A stretch of 64,000 nt of DNA from the NCBI GenBank assembly GCA_034509925.1, contig CM067537.1, forward strand, positions 6,706,001 to 6,770,000, read 5' to 3'. The translations under genes were made by a program, and so were the position numbers. Position 1 is the first letter of the stretch, and each line of letters starts with the position of its first letter. This DNA is from Hirudinaria manillensis. Taxonomy: Eukaryota; Annelida; Clitellata; Hirudinida; Hirudinidae. Positions 34,353 through 47,100 of this stretch are shown here, in pieces. The notes beneath the pieces were generated by a model. That model was not told the origin of the DNA. It did no database searches and was given only the letters and a program-made list of their open reading frames with translations.

Positions 34353-36393
34353 ATGGAGATGATATTGGATTTCTTTGGAATGTCCAAGTTGAAGTCGACC
34401 AAACGAGGTGACGACGACAGAGTCGATCGACTGAGTAGGAACGTCACCGTCACCATGCTCGTCTTCTTTTCCATCGTCGTGACTACCAAGACGTTCGTAG
34501 GTTGGTCGATGAAGTCGGTGTGGTTGATGAAGTAGGTGTGGTTAGTGAAGCAGGCGTTGTTGGTGAAGCAGGCGTTGTTGGTGAAGCAGGCGTTGTTGGT
34601 GAAGCAAGTGTGGTTGGTGAAGCAGGTGTGGTTGGTGAAGCAAGTGTGGTTAGTGAAGCAAGGGTGGTTGGTGAAGTCGGTGTATTTTTAAGACTTTGAT
34701 ACAAAGTTTATGATCGTTGACTTTCTGGCTTATGTAACCAATCTGCGCAGACTAGAACTGAATTTTCGTTTTAACGTAAGTGCTCTCAAAACTTGTTGTG
34801 CAACAATGATATCTAACTTGTTGTGCAACAATAACAAATCGAACAAAACACATCTTGTGTATCATCCAAACCGAGCCTGTTCTATACGGTTAGCAACAAT
34901 ACCGAACCGTTCAAAAAAAACATAAAACCTTCCAAAGCGTTACCAGTGCAATCCACCTTTCCATCCAGGTGAACCGATACACTGTTGGGTGCCCCCGCGG
35001 TTCAGTGGCAGTCAGGAGGACTACATAAACAGCTACTGTTGGATCAGGAATACCTACTTTCTCGACCACAACCAAGACGTCCCGATGGAACACGACGAAA
35101 CCCCCAAAGAGGTTCGTCAGGATTTGGTGATGGATTTTGAGGGCATAAAAAAAAATTAAATTTACATTTTAATAAAATAAAATAAAATTGCATTTTTAAT
35201 TAATTATTTTATTATTTAATTATCTACACTAGTATTATATATAATATAAGAATTATATATTTTTTTAAGCAATTTATATTTATTACCGAATAAATTAGCA
35301 TATTTAAGTTTTCTTAAGACTAAACAAAGCGGAATTCTTATTAAGAATTGCCGGTGCATACTAATTAATTAAGGGTCATTATGCAAAGAACTTCTTACAA
35401 AGGTATTTAAAAATACCAGATGATTTGAAGAAAGAATAAATTATGAATTTGAACCCAACGGGCGTTTGTTATGATAATGATGATGATTATTATTTTAATA
35501 TATTTTAGAAATATTATTATTTTCAAAACAAAGCTAATAAATTCAAAACAAATTCATCATTAAAGCATTTATTTGGAATAAATTGAAAGTTAAATAATCG
35601 ATCGACAAATTAATTTCTTTTTGCATTACTTTATAACTTAATTAATCAAATCAATTAATCATTTTTAAATTTTATTTTATTAATAAAAATCCTCCCCCAA
35701 TAAAAATACCAAATAAACCAATTAAAAATTTTAAAGCATTTCTATTTAAAAAAAATATGGTTGAACAAACAAACAAACAAACAAACAATCAAACAAACAA
35801 TCAAACAAACAAACAAACAAACAAACAAACAAACAAACAAACAAACAAACAAACAAACAAACAAACAAACAAACAAACAAACAATCAAACAAACAAACAA
35901 TCAATCAAACAAACAAACAAACAAACAAACAAACAAACAATCAAACAACAATTTCATTTGATTTTATTTCTGATTTTATTGATTTTATTTTATATTTCCC
36001 CAGGAAATAACATACTACCAGTGGGTGCCTCTGATACTCCTCATCCAAGCCCTATTCTTCTACATGCCCTACATATTTTGGAAAAGTTGCAGCAACAAAA
36101 CGGGACTCGATCTCAACAGCATCGTCCTGGCGGGTGAAAGTTTCAACGCCACCGAAACTGCGGAGGTCAGGGACAAGACCATGGGCTACATGATCACCCA
36201 GATGGACAGGTATGAATCATCGTCATCATCATCGTCGTCGTCGTCATCAGTTGAATGAAGTTTCTTTTTCGAGCGATTTACTTTTATTATCGGTTTTTCT
36301 CTGGTATTTTTGATTTATTTTATTTAATTCTAACTTTATTTTAAGATAATTGATATTTCATGAGTAATTATCATCTTTATTATAATCATTAAT

Positions 36394-36426
<33 letters not shown>

Positions 36427-39400
36427 CTGTTATTAATATTATTCTTATTCTTATTATTATTAAGTACATCTTAAGTTTTATCTTAAATCAGACACTATCT
36501 GTTGAGTTGAGAGACCTTTAAGTGGACGAATTTGTGAAGAAGAAATCTCTGCCTGGAGATTATTAACTTACTGTTTTTGAAATTTTAGCTTTTTCAATGG
36601 AAAATTAATTTAAAAGAAACAGAATAATTAAAATATTAAATATAAATTCATAACATATTATATTTAATATATAAATATAATATAATATTATATATTAAAT
36701 ATAAACTCATATTTAATTATTTTATTTACATAATATTACATATTTAATGTATTTATATAATACTGTATAATATTAGATATAAATACATATTAATCCAGTC
36801 CTAAATAAGATTCCTCAGTCCCAAACCGATGAAGATGTGAAAAATATTCAAAAGCAAACGAGGTTATGTTTGCCAATCGTGTCCTTAGTGGTGTTATTTT
36901 TGGAAGAGCGGATTAATACAACACAAGGTTGAACCACGGTCGGTCGTCTCGAGACTGGATTTTTGAGTTGTGAGGCACCACTGTGAGAGAACTACTTCGT
37001 TAGTAGTCTCTGACTAATTCTGGATTTTTCTGCAAATTTTTATTTCAATTTTTCATTTATATCACAAAGCGCAGCGATGTCTGTAAGACATTTTTGGAAA
37101 GCACATTGTCTGTAAGACACGAATCGAAAAGAAGGAAATAAATACTTCCGGTATGAACCTGGCCACGGTATTTCAAATAAGAAATAGCAACAACATATTA
37201 TTATAATTACATATTTCTAAAACCAATGCTAAAACATTTGTACAATCTATATGTATATAAATAAAAATGCAATGTATGTTTGTATCTTGCCATTGTTATG
37301 TTTTAGAATCGCGACCTGTAGTTCCAAATAAAGTTAAAACGTGTCCCTGTTCCTAACGGTAAGTGCACAGCATAGTTGCAGGATCTACAAAAGATTACGT
37401 TTTGATTGATACTAATAACAATAATATCAATAATAACAATGACAGACATTAATAACAATCATTAACGAAAACAGACACTAGGGTTGACTTGCAGCACAAT
37501 TAAAGACAGATAATAATAGTATTATTATTATTGTTATTATTATTATTATTATTACAAAAAAAAATTATTTCTTGTTACAATGCAATCATCTGTACAAGCG
37601 GATATGAAATCAGCCGATCCAAAGACTCAAAAACTTCTATTAGTTCTAAGATTGTCATTCTGTCTGTCATTTGCTCAGAGAGTTTTCGAATTTTGCACTT
37701 TAAGTATAAAACTACTTTGACTTTCTTATTATTGGTCTGCTGGGTTGTATGGCTTTAATATTAATGATAAGACTTTACATTCTTCATCTGTCATCAATCT
37801 TATTATGAACTAACTCCGCCATCTTTACGATCACTGTCACTATTGTTGATGTTATTATTGTGCGTGATGTACATCACAGCTACCATGGCTGCACCGAAAC
37901 AAATCCCAAGTATCGATCTAAAGTATAATTATAAAGTAATGCTATCGACGAAAGTCAATGAGCACCCGATTTTCCGGATTGTTTAAGTTTGACTCGAAAA
38001 CCGAAATCGAAAGTTGGGAAAGTACATTGAGAAAATGACTGCTCATGGCTGACCAATCGTGTTGAAATTTCAAGTATCGATCTAAAGTATAATTATAAAG
38101 TAATCACCTTATAAAACTATCAACGAAAGTCAATAAGTACTCAATTTTCAGGAAGATTCTACTCGGAAAATCAAAACATTTTTGGAAAGCACATTGAGAA
38201 AATGGCTTCTATTCTTGACCACTCGTAATGACATCACCCATTTCCAAATTTCAAGTATCAATCTAAAGTATGATTATAAAGTAATCAACGTATAAAGCTA
38301 TCAACGAAATTTAATGAGCGCTCAATTTTCCAGAATGTTTAAGTTTGGCTCGAAAACCGAAATCGAAAATTGAGAAAGCACATTGAGAAAATGACTTCTA
38401 TTCTTGACCACTCGTGTTGACATTACCAATTTCCACCTCTTCCAGGTATCTGGCAGAATCACGAAAGGACTTCAGAAAAAGTCGAACCATCAGCTTCAAG
38501 CAAATCCTAGCCTGTTGCACATGTCTCAGGGGCACCTATCTCTATGGCTTTTATATGTTCGTCAAAATCCTCTTCCTCGTCAATGCCGTGCTCCAATTTG
38601 TCGCCTTGACCTACATATTCGGGAACGGATTGGAGATTATCAAATCCTCAATCAACGACACTGGACAGTTAACTGGTTCCACACATTTCCCGAGGACGAC
38701 CATGTGTGACTTTAAGGTTGTGATATTTAAAGTGCAGTTGTCTCTGCTAAGAAATGCGTAAGAGAAGCGGCAGATGCTTGTCTCAAGCATCTATCAAACG
38801 TCTCCAAATTTTCTGCCTTCACATGTGTAACCAATCGATCAATCAATCAATCTATCAATCAATCAAACCCGCAGGTAAGAAGACTCGGCAACAACCATCG
38901 AACGACGGTTCAGTGCGTCCTACCGATTAACCACTTCAACGAGAAAATTTTCATCTTCCTTTGGTTCTGGTTCCTCGTCGTCATCGTCATGACGTCCTTC
39001 TCCATCATCATCTGGTTGATTCGTATGTTTCCCAGGTCACGCTTGAATGGCTATGCCCAGAGGCACTTGGACTACGCCCTGGCCGCAGCCAATGGCCAGG
39101 ACGATGATAACAACGAAATTCTCCAAAGCAAAGAGGTGAATTTGAAAATGTCACAATTAGAATCAAGTTACAAAATTGAGTTTCAAGTTCATCCCGCTTC
39201 AAACAAGCCTCTTGATGATGTCTTATCATTGTGCCCTCGTACATTTTTAGAAATTCTTCGTAGTCCCGATTTGCAGAAAAACTGATTTATAATCTTATCG
39301 CCGACCTCTGGATTATCAACTTCATCACAACTTCCTGTACAAGTTATGCTGTCACGACCCTTTCTAAAAACTAATTCAATTCACGGATCTCGAAATTTAT

Positions 39401-39710
39401 AATTTAAGCAGAGATTCTAAACTAAAACATTAGGAGTCAGATTTTTACGGAATTACATAAACGTTTTATGAACTATCAGTTATATTTTCAGGTTAAGGCT
39501 TTTGTGGACGATCTCGACAGAGACGGCATATTCGTCATGCGAATGATAGCCATAAATGCCGACACCATCACAGCGACCGATTTCTTGTATTCACTCTTCG
39601 AAAATTTCAAGAACAAGAGGCTAATCTCGAAGAGACCAGGAATAGACGAAATCGACGAGAAGATGGCGGATACAACGTTCAAAAGGAAGCCAAAATTGAC
39701 AAAGAAATGA
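34353..39710 (+). CDS. Innexin (gap-junction channel subunit)
   Basis: A four-pass channel protein that forms invertebrate gap junctions and hemichannels. Exons: 34353-34500, 34969-35111, 36004-36209, 38446-38716, 38875-39135, 39492-39710; phases close to 415 aa. Residues 1-30 are the usual innexin N-terminus (KLKSTKRGDDDRVDRLSRN). TM1 is VTVTMLVFFSIVVTTKTFVG. Extracellular loop 1 starts EPIHCWVPPRFSG, with C55 and C73 (SYCW). The family signature ITYYQWVPL is at 99-107, followed by TM2. TM3 is in exon 4 (YGFYMFVKILFLVNAVLQFV). Loop 2 carries C253 (TMCDFK) and C270 (VQCVLP), so each loop has the two cysteines expected. TM4 is IFIFLWFWFLVVIVMTSF. The C-terminal tail has FVDDLDRDGIFVMRMIAINA, conserved in innexins. 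It is basic at the end (KRKPKLTKK). AATAAA at 40021 would end the transcript. Confidence 0.96.
34503..34690. repeat. 18-bp minisatellite in innexin intron 1
   Basis: About ten copies of GTTGTTGGTGAAGCAGGC with small changes start directly at the intron's 5' end. Both strands stay open because the unit is a multiple of three with no stop. This is not evidence of a gene. Confidence 0.9.
35763..35948. repeat. (AAAC)n tetranucleotide array
   Basis: ACAAACAA units, with occasional AATC variants, over about 185 bases in innexin intron 2, ending about 55 bases before exon 3. Confidence 0.95.
37907..38440. repeat. Three tandem copies of a ~170-bp unit in innexin intron 3
   Basis: Copies begin at 37907, 38071 and 38252 with CAAGTATCGATCTAAAGTAT or a close variant. 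They share AATTATAAAGTAAT, TCAACGAAAGTCAAT, GAAAACCGAAATCG and CACATTGAGAAAATG blocks. The last copy runs into the polypyrimidine tract and 3' splice site of exon 4 (38446). Confidence 0.85.
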
Positions 39711-40020
39711 AATCGCAGGCCTCGAATATTTTTATTCTTGTATATAAATATAAATATAAATTATGCTTCTTGCGCAAGTAAAAATAGCTAAGTATTTGTC
39801 GTGATATTTCAAGATTTTATATGATTTCAAGATATGCTGGATTGCACAAAGATATCTCAGTGAATAATTATTTTCACCCGCTCTCCGACTATTTGAACAT
39901 AAATAATTTTCGCAAATTCACAACTTAATAACTAGCTGCAGTAACTTAATTACGATCATCCAAACATCATCTTGGGAAGCACCATACCCCGTTCACCCCG
40001 GATTAGGAAATTTTGCACTC

Positions 40021-40026
40021 AATAAA
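40021..40026 (+). terminator. Poly(A) signal for the innexin gene
   Basis: AATAAA, 311 nt after the innexin stop codon. No better candidate was found nearer. Confidence 0.5.
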
Positions 40027-41027
40027 CATTGTAAGTCTGGAAACCACACTTTTGACAAACCAGTTTTGGATGACAATAAAATTAATTAACTGATTACTTT
40101 TAATCAGTGTCGCACCACGACGATAACCACTCGACACGAGACAAGCCAACACTTCGCGACAAATCCCGAAGTAGGGTGACGCTGCTTGGTAACTGATATT
40201 ATTATTATTATTATTATGTCAGTGATCACCGTTTACGAGCGTAAGGATAATTGTTATTGAGATAATAATCTATATTAAAATTCTATTATATTACATCAGG
40301 AAACCTCTATTTGCAAATCGCTTCTTTTCACAAAATCCATTGTAAATGCAAAGAAATCAGAGCCCAAAGTTTGTGAATTCATGAGATGATGTAAAAAAAA
40401 AAGGCCAATGACTCAACATGGCACCTCTGCGATCTCATAAAACAACTCAATGCCAAACAGTCTAAATTATAAAACCTCGATTAATTAGTCTGTTTTAATT
40501 AGGTATTAATTAGTTTTAAATGCAAAAAGTCGAATTAAATTTCAAAGACAACAACTTGTGATAAGCAAGAAAATATTGTCAATAAATTGGTTAGAAACTA
40601 GAGCCACAATTGTCGACTCTGAGAAGGAGGCACTGACTTCTGAAATGTAAAGTGAATTGATTTCAGGTTTGTATATTTAGCTTTGTAACTAATCAATAAC
40701 TTCATAACTGCTTAAATATTAACTATAATTACATTATCAAACAATTAACTATTAAACATAATAGTCCCAATAAACTCAATAATTTGAATTAAATCAAAAT
40801 ATCTTCATCAATGCCATTGCAAACAGTAATGAAAACTTATGGCAGAGGTCATGAATATTCATAATGACTAACAATGTTGCTGGAAAACAAGGTCGAATAT
40901 TGGGAAAGCCTCCTCATGGCCTCCCGAATTTCCGAGGTCGTGATGGCTGTTTGTTTGGAAACGTCGAACTTCGAATTCGACGTTGATCTGATCCGATGTG
41001 CTTCCGACGTGACATCCTGTGGGTTCA

Positions 41028-41180
41028 ATCAATGCATTCAACCAAAGCATTCAATCAAGGCATTCAATCAATGCATTGAATCAAGGCATTCAATCAATGC
41101 ATTCAATCAATGCATTGAATCAAGGCATTCAATCAATGCATTCAATCAAGGCATTCAATCGAAGCATTCAATCAAAAACA
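41028..41180. repeat. 13-bp tandem repeat
   Basis: Unit TTCAATCAATGCA, with TTGAATCAAGGCA and similar variants, about twelve copies. Thirteen is not a multiple of three, so the open frames through it change sequence at each copy. Confidence 0.85.
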
Positions 41181-41389
41181 TGCGATGTGCATCAACCCCC
41201 CAACAAAGGAACAAACGACCCGACATTAACGAAGATGTTTACAAAGAAATGAGCCACAACAAAAAAGAAAATTAACAACATAAATGCTAATAACAACAAC
41301 ATTCGCGATGAACAAAGGAAAAAAACCATTAAAATAAAAATAAAAGACATTAATTGCATTAATTACTGACTAATTAAATTACATGCCAA

Positions 41390-43782
41390 TTAATGATAGC
41401 AAGAACAATAATAATAATGATGATGATAATAATAATAATAATAATGATGATGATAATAATAATAATAATAATAATAATGATGATAATAATAATAGTCAGA
41501 CGAAACAAATTTCCTAACATTGGAAACGGTTTCAGTTTTTGGTACGAGGTTTGCAGACAGTTCGTAGTTGATGGAAGTCGGTGAAGCGTGAAGAGTCAGT
41601 GGATTGTCACTCCTCGACCCGACGTCCTTTTTCACCAACAGTGCGGACTCCACCACCTGTGATCATCATCATCATAATCGATTATAAGAAATAAGTTCTT
41701 AAGAACTGAAAGGCAATATCCTTCACAACACTGCATCATCGTCATCATCATCATCATCAACTGTGATATCTAATTGTTTAGCCTAGATAGTATTAGTTCT
41801 ATGTACTAGTTCTAGTCAGTATTGAACACTTGCAATTGAAATGTTGCAAATTGAGAATAAATGATTTAATAAAACTAATAATTTTATTTATGTTTTATTT
41901 TCATCCTAAAAATTCCAAAAACCTGCAAACCTCGGCAACGGCCTCATAAGCCAAATAGCAGAGCGCCTCGCTCACGTACTGACTGACCTTGAATCCGAAA
42001 TCGGTCAACCGCGAGAACAACCAATCGTTGAACTTCTGCATTTTATTGCCAGGTGCTAGTTTAAGCATCAATAAGTTAATTCATCAATTACCAATAATTG
42101 TAAACCTATTTGTAAAGCTAAGATGTTGAACTACAACTACAACGACGATGATGATGATGATAGTGATGGTGGCGGTGAGGAGGACGAAGATGATGACGCT
42201 GATGGTGATAACAAACTCTGAATTAATAATGAAGAATTAATAAATCTATTTGCACATTTAAAAGATTTAAAAAATCGGACAGAAATCCATACCAAAGCTT
42301 GTCTGACGGGCCTCGCAATAAGCCAAGTATTGCTGGGTTGTCAACTGCCTCGTCAATTTCTCCAACCTCTGGAAATTCAAAGTTCAAACGTCGTTTAGAA
42401 TCAGATCCTTAAACTTATCGATCAATTAATTCTTTTCATTTTTGAAATATTTATTATAGTTATTAAAATTATTATATGGTTAATTATTACATTGTTTTTA
42501 ACTAACAATTCTTCTCTGCTTCTTCAGTTCATCTTCAACTTCATTCTCGAGCAATGACAGCAACGTGCCTAAACCAAAATATAATTATGCATATAATATA
42601 ATATAAAAAAAATATAATTTTCTCAAAAAGCATTCTTGACAGTTTGAACAACTAGAACCTGCTTCACCTGCATTTGTAGAACTACAATTGTGTTTAAACA
42701 CGACATTTATGGCTAATAACGTTGGAAACGCTTTCAGTTTTTGGCACGAGGTTTGCAGACGTTTCGTAGTCGATGGAAGTCGGTGAAGCGTGAAGAGTCA
42801 GCAGATCGATTATAATTATATAATTTAATTGTGGTCATAGGAAGATATTATTTTGAGCTAATATCGTGACGAGTGACAATTGTTAGGAATATCGATGTAA
42901 AGTTCATAAAATCTTTTATGCTGACCATTTGGATCGATCTGTGATAGGAAGTCGTGGCACACTTTTAGTCTCTTTTTATGTTTCATTTTATCATTTTCTG
43001 CATCTGGAAGCAAAATATTTGATTCAAATATTTCATGCAAAGCTACAAATTAAAATAAACATTTGGTTTGAAAACCAACGATTTTCTATGTTTTCATCGT
43101 CGGCTTCAATATCCTTCACTAAATTGGCCTTCATATCTTTGAATTTCAAAAAATGAATTATCCTAGTCAGCTTTATCTTAAACAAAAATTTGACTTCATG
43201 AAATTTTTGATTAAGATTTAAGAGAATTAATCGCTCCAGAAATAAACTGAACCATTAGAACTTACAAAATTATTCTTAATTGCTTTGTGCTACTGACTAG
43301 GTTAGTCCGGTTGCGAATGCAATCTTACCCTATCTTTCCGAAGCAAAAACATCAATTCTTCAATTCCAATTATTTTACTTTCTCTAAATCTGCATATTTC
43401 TTCCAGCTGATACATCTTTGAAGAGAAATTTCAATTCGTACATCAGGTGTTAGAACACTATTGCTATTCAAAATAAAAATCAACTTACAACTTTTAGCAG
43501 GTAATCAAGGACAATTGACTCAATGAGATTTGCAGATTCTTCAAGTGGCTTTATAGAATCTCCCAAACTAAACCTACAAATTAATGATTAAATTAAAAAT
43601 AAAAGTTACATGTGTAGCTTATTCATAACAAAACCAGATGTTTATCAACTTCGTAAACATTCATTCAGTTCTGCTTTAATAAGGCATTAAGAAAGCATTC
43701 TTCTAATAATCAAAAATTTAATAAATAAAACATACATCATCCGCTGTATTTCACTTGTAAATTGATAGGCGTTAGCAGCCAT
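41390..43782 (-). CDS. SUPT3H: SUPT3H (SPT3 homologue, SAGA coactivator subunit)
   Basis: Histone-fold subunit of SAGA that contacts TBP. Exons in transcript order: 43782-43736, 43573-43489, 43415-43329, 43176-43080, 43003-42926, 42568-42507, 42368-42293, 42055-41931, 41656-41390; phases close to 307 aa. The start (MAANAYQFTSEIQRMM) runs into FSLGDSIKPLEESANLIESI, then RESKIIGIEELMFLLRKDR, the SPT3 histone-fold pair. KRLKVCHDFLSQID and LARQ-like helices follow (TTQQYLAYCEARQTSF). Then come KFNDWLFSRLTDFGFKVSQ and EALCYLAYEAVAE with VVESALLVKKDVG, closely matching the conserved C-terminal block of human SUPT3H (FRDWL, [22 protein letters not shown]). The last exon ends in a Tyr/His-rich tail coded by a microsatellite. 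The acceptor at 43003 could instead be further upstream in the same phase (37-nt intron). Length is close to the human protein. Confidence 0.94.
41405..41494. repeat. AAT/ATG trinucleotide array inside the last SUPT3H exon
   Basis: An (AAT)n/(GAT)n array. On the minus strand it is read as Tyr (TAT) and His (CAT) codons up to the SUPT3H stop, so the repeat is part of the predicted coding sequence. Confidence 0.85.
42721..42806 (-). pseudogene. Partial duplicate of the last SUPT3H exon within an intron of the same gene
   Basis: Some 85 bases match 41521-41604, the middle of the last SUPT3H exon, at about 90 percent identity and in the same orientation. The copy lies between exons 5 and 6. It keeps the reading frame, with SPTSIDYETSANLVPK versus SPTSINYELSANLVPK. 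No good splice sites flank it. Confidence 0.8.
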
Positions 43783-44186
43783 TCTCTTATTCCATTAATC
43801 TATAGCGGGAACAACTTGTTTATTTTGATATAAGCATCGGGACACATGGATAAAGGATTGAAAATTAGGATAAAGTCATTTAAAGCGTTTTTACTTTATT
43901 TGATAACGTGTAATTGTCAATTAAAACTTAAATTGTTTTAGACTAGCAACAATTTATAAAAATATACAAGGGCTAGTTAAATTAAAAAATCAATTTAAAC
44001 CAATCCTAAGCTTATTAAATCATTAATAACATTTAAAATATAATAATATGTCCCTATTTAATTTGGAGAGTAAAGGCGGTGAAGAGTAAATATTTTCATT
44101 AGCAACCCGTTGAAAGTGTTTAGTCTGTTTCCTGGGGAAGTAAATGTAGATTTCAAGTCTAGTCAGATTTGTTCTAGTATTTGGAG
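43783..44186. promoter_or_regulatory. Short divergent promoter region between SUPT3H (-) and INPP5E (+)
   Basis: Only 404 bases separate the two start codons, so 5' UTRs and both promoters must fit here. AT-rich, with no obvious TATA box or CpG-rich core. A bidirectional promoter is inferred from spacing only. Confidence 0.55.
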
Positions 44187-47100
44187 ATGGAAAGTGCTAG
44201 GAGCAGTTCTAAGTCACAATCAGAGAATAACATTAAGAATAGAAAGAGATCGATAGCCCACAAACTTGCCAGCAACGTTAGAAGACAATCCGCTAGCAGC
44301 AAAGATGACTGTCGCAATGGACAAACATCAAACATGTCGAGAGAACTTGCTAGAAGGATGTCCAGAATTGAAAGTGAAGACGATGATGAAGTTGATAATT
44401 TGTATAGGAGTGGGTTACGTTCAAAAAGTTTTCAGCGCCCCCTTCCAAAAACTAATTCCGTTGAAGAATATAATGGACAAAATATGGATCGTAACATTAG
44501 AAATTATAACAATAACAACAGCCACTCATTAAGACACTCACAAGATTTCATTAAAACACCCTCATCAAGCAATATAAAGTCTCATGATGAGGAATATGTA
44601 TCAGATGATGGTAAGTCTTGATTTGTTTGGATAATCGGACCAAAATGATATAATATTTTAATGCTAAGTCTTTGCTAATAACAGAAGACACATCAGACGT
44701 TGCCCATGATGACTATGAATCAGAAATAAACCACATGCTTTCCACAAGAGAGTTGGAACTGCTATCAACTAGGGGCAATACATTGAACAAGCCAACTAAT
44801 TCAACCAGCCTAGGTTGTTGGATAGAAATTTGTATTTTTAAAGTGCATTTTTATGGTTCTCTTTCAATTTTCTCTCTCTCTTTCGTAAACATCAATAATC
44901 AATTTAATGACATTTAAAATAGTTTAAAATCGTTCAACAGATACAGGCGTCGGAAGGTTGCCCCAGAGATTGGAACGTCTGTCCCTTTCCCCCCCATCCC
45001 TGGACGTCCGCAGGCCACCCAGGAGGTCCCCGTCATGCCACTCAATTTCCAATCCAAACATTGCCACCTCAAAGGATTTCCATTCCAATGGCCTGAAACC
45101 CCATTGGTCACCGCTGATGAGGAGAGGAGGCGATGATGGTGATGGTGGTGACCATGATGACTACGATGACTACTCTCCGTCCGTCCAAAGTTCCAAGATG
45201 ACCAGCGTTTCCTCCGTCCTGTCTGCCATATCGACTGAAAAGATAAGAAACCGGTCTGCGATGGAATTTGAAATTAGATTAATTTAAGTTTTATTCCTAA
45301 TAAATTTTTAAAAATATAATGAAAATTAGGCAATCTTCAGTTAAGACTGTACTGAATGAATCATCATCATGATCAACCTTTTATTTTGAAATGTATTGTT
45401 AATTTAATTTAATTTAATTAATAAAATTTAAATTAAGTTTAGTTTTTGAATTAAAACAATAATCGTTAACAAGCGGATCACTTTAACCAATGTTAGTCTG
45501 TGACTACCACTCAACGTCAATGTGTAACACATATTAGTGAAATAAATTAATTAATCTTAAATAAATAAATCAATTGATTAATCTTAAATTAATTAATTAA
45601 TCTTAAATAAATAAATCAATCGATTAATCTTAAATTAATTAATTAATCTTAAATAAATGAATCAACTAATCTTTAATTAATGAATTAATTAATCTTTAAT
45701 TATTTTAATTAATTGAAAATTAGGATAAAGCCAAAATTAATTAAAGATTAATTAATGAATCAATTAACCACCTTAAAAACGAGTTCCAACGACTCAGGGG
45801 ATACCTGGCCGGCAGCACGAACCTCGGTCTCCTCGGCATCGAGGAGCTGACGAAACTCTTTCCTGAACGAAGACTGAGGTGTCACGCGTCGACTTGGAAC
45901 GTCGGGGAGATGAAAAGCGTTCCCTCGTCGCTGAACGACCTTCTGTTGCCAAAGGTCAGCGACGTGGCCTTCGACCTCTACGTCCTGGGGGTCCAGGAGG
46001 CAGCGTTCGACAGGTTTTCGACATTTTAATCTGCGTCTGCTTTGTTATTTTATTGAACTAAAGAAGAAGAAGAAAATATATTTTTAATGAAATCTGTTCA
46101 AACGGTTAATTAGCATTTACTGTTTCTTAATTTATTATTTATTAACTGTTATTATTATTATTAATTAATGCTATTATTATAACAATTGATTAAATTAATT
46201 AATATTATAATAATTAGTTATAAATTAATTATTATAAATTAACTGTTTATTATTAATTAACTTGTTTGTTAATTTATTATTATTATTAATGGAGTTTTTA
46301 GTTAAAGTGGGATTCTAGTTATGAACCTTAACCAGTGAAACCATACCATCCAGACAGGAGTGGTGCATCAAGATTCAGGAAACTTTGGGTCCTCATTTTG
46401 TTCTCTTCCATTCTGCATCTCATGGAAGTCTATTCCTTGCCATATTCTTGAGGAGGGATCTTATCTGGTTCCTTTCAGGTGAGTGTTGGTGAGGCTAACA
46501 GTTTTGGTTGGATTGGTTAGAGTGCTAATTTGTGTCAGAGTTAGTTCAATTGATAATCAGTTAATTAATGTTTATTAACTTAATTGTTAACTATTTAATT
46601 AATACACTTCATATCTTTTTAAAAAATGATTCTTTGAGAAATAAGTTTCAATTGACAAATATTAGGATAATATTAGGACTAAATAAAGACAGAAAGAGAG
46701 AATAAATTAAATTTTAAAAAAATCGTTTCTGCTTTTCATCGAATAGTGCCCGAAGATTGCATTGCAACGACCAGGATGGGTCCATCGAACATCAAAACAA
46801 AGGGGGCCGTGGCCATTGGGTTCATATTGTTCGGGACGTCCTTGCTCTTCATAAATTCGCACTTCAAGGGTTTGTAATCGGATGACTGTTAAACAATTGA
46901 GAATTTATAATTATAATATATTTATAATACCATTTAATAGATTTATAACATTCAGAACTGCTTAATTCTTGTACTATGTTTTACTAAGGCAGTTGTTCAA
47001 GACCCAGACTGCTTTAAGTAAATATGAGTAATCCAGTAACATCTAAGAAGAATAAATAACAAAAGAATATTTTTAGATTTTATGTGAGGAATAGAAATTA

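Larger units (their letters stand above)
39711..41389. other. Intergenic between the convergent innexin and SUPT3H 3' ends
   Basis: Contains the innexin 3' UTR with AATAAA at 40021-40026. The plus frame 40874-41275 is partly a translation of a 13-bp repeat (about 41028-41180) and lacks a known domain. The stretch 40895-41025 is more complex, but I found no family match. Confidence 0.45.

Noticed and set aside
34483..34704. Open frames on both strands (VVGEAG and ASPTTP repeats)
   Set aside because: 18-bp minisatellite in an innexin intron.
40874..41275. 133-codon plus-strand frame
   Set aside because: Second half is a 13-bp repeat, the first half has no domain, and no splice partner is seen; kept only as an open question.
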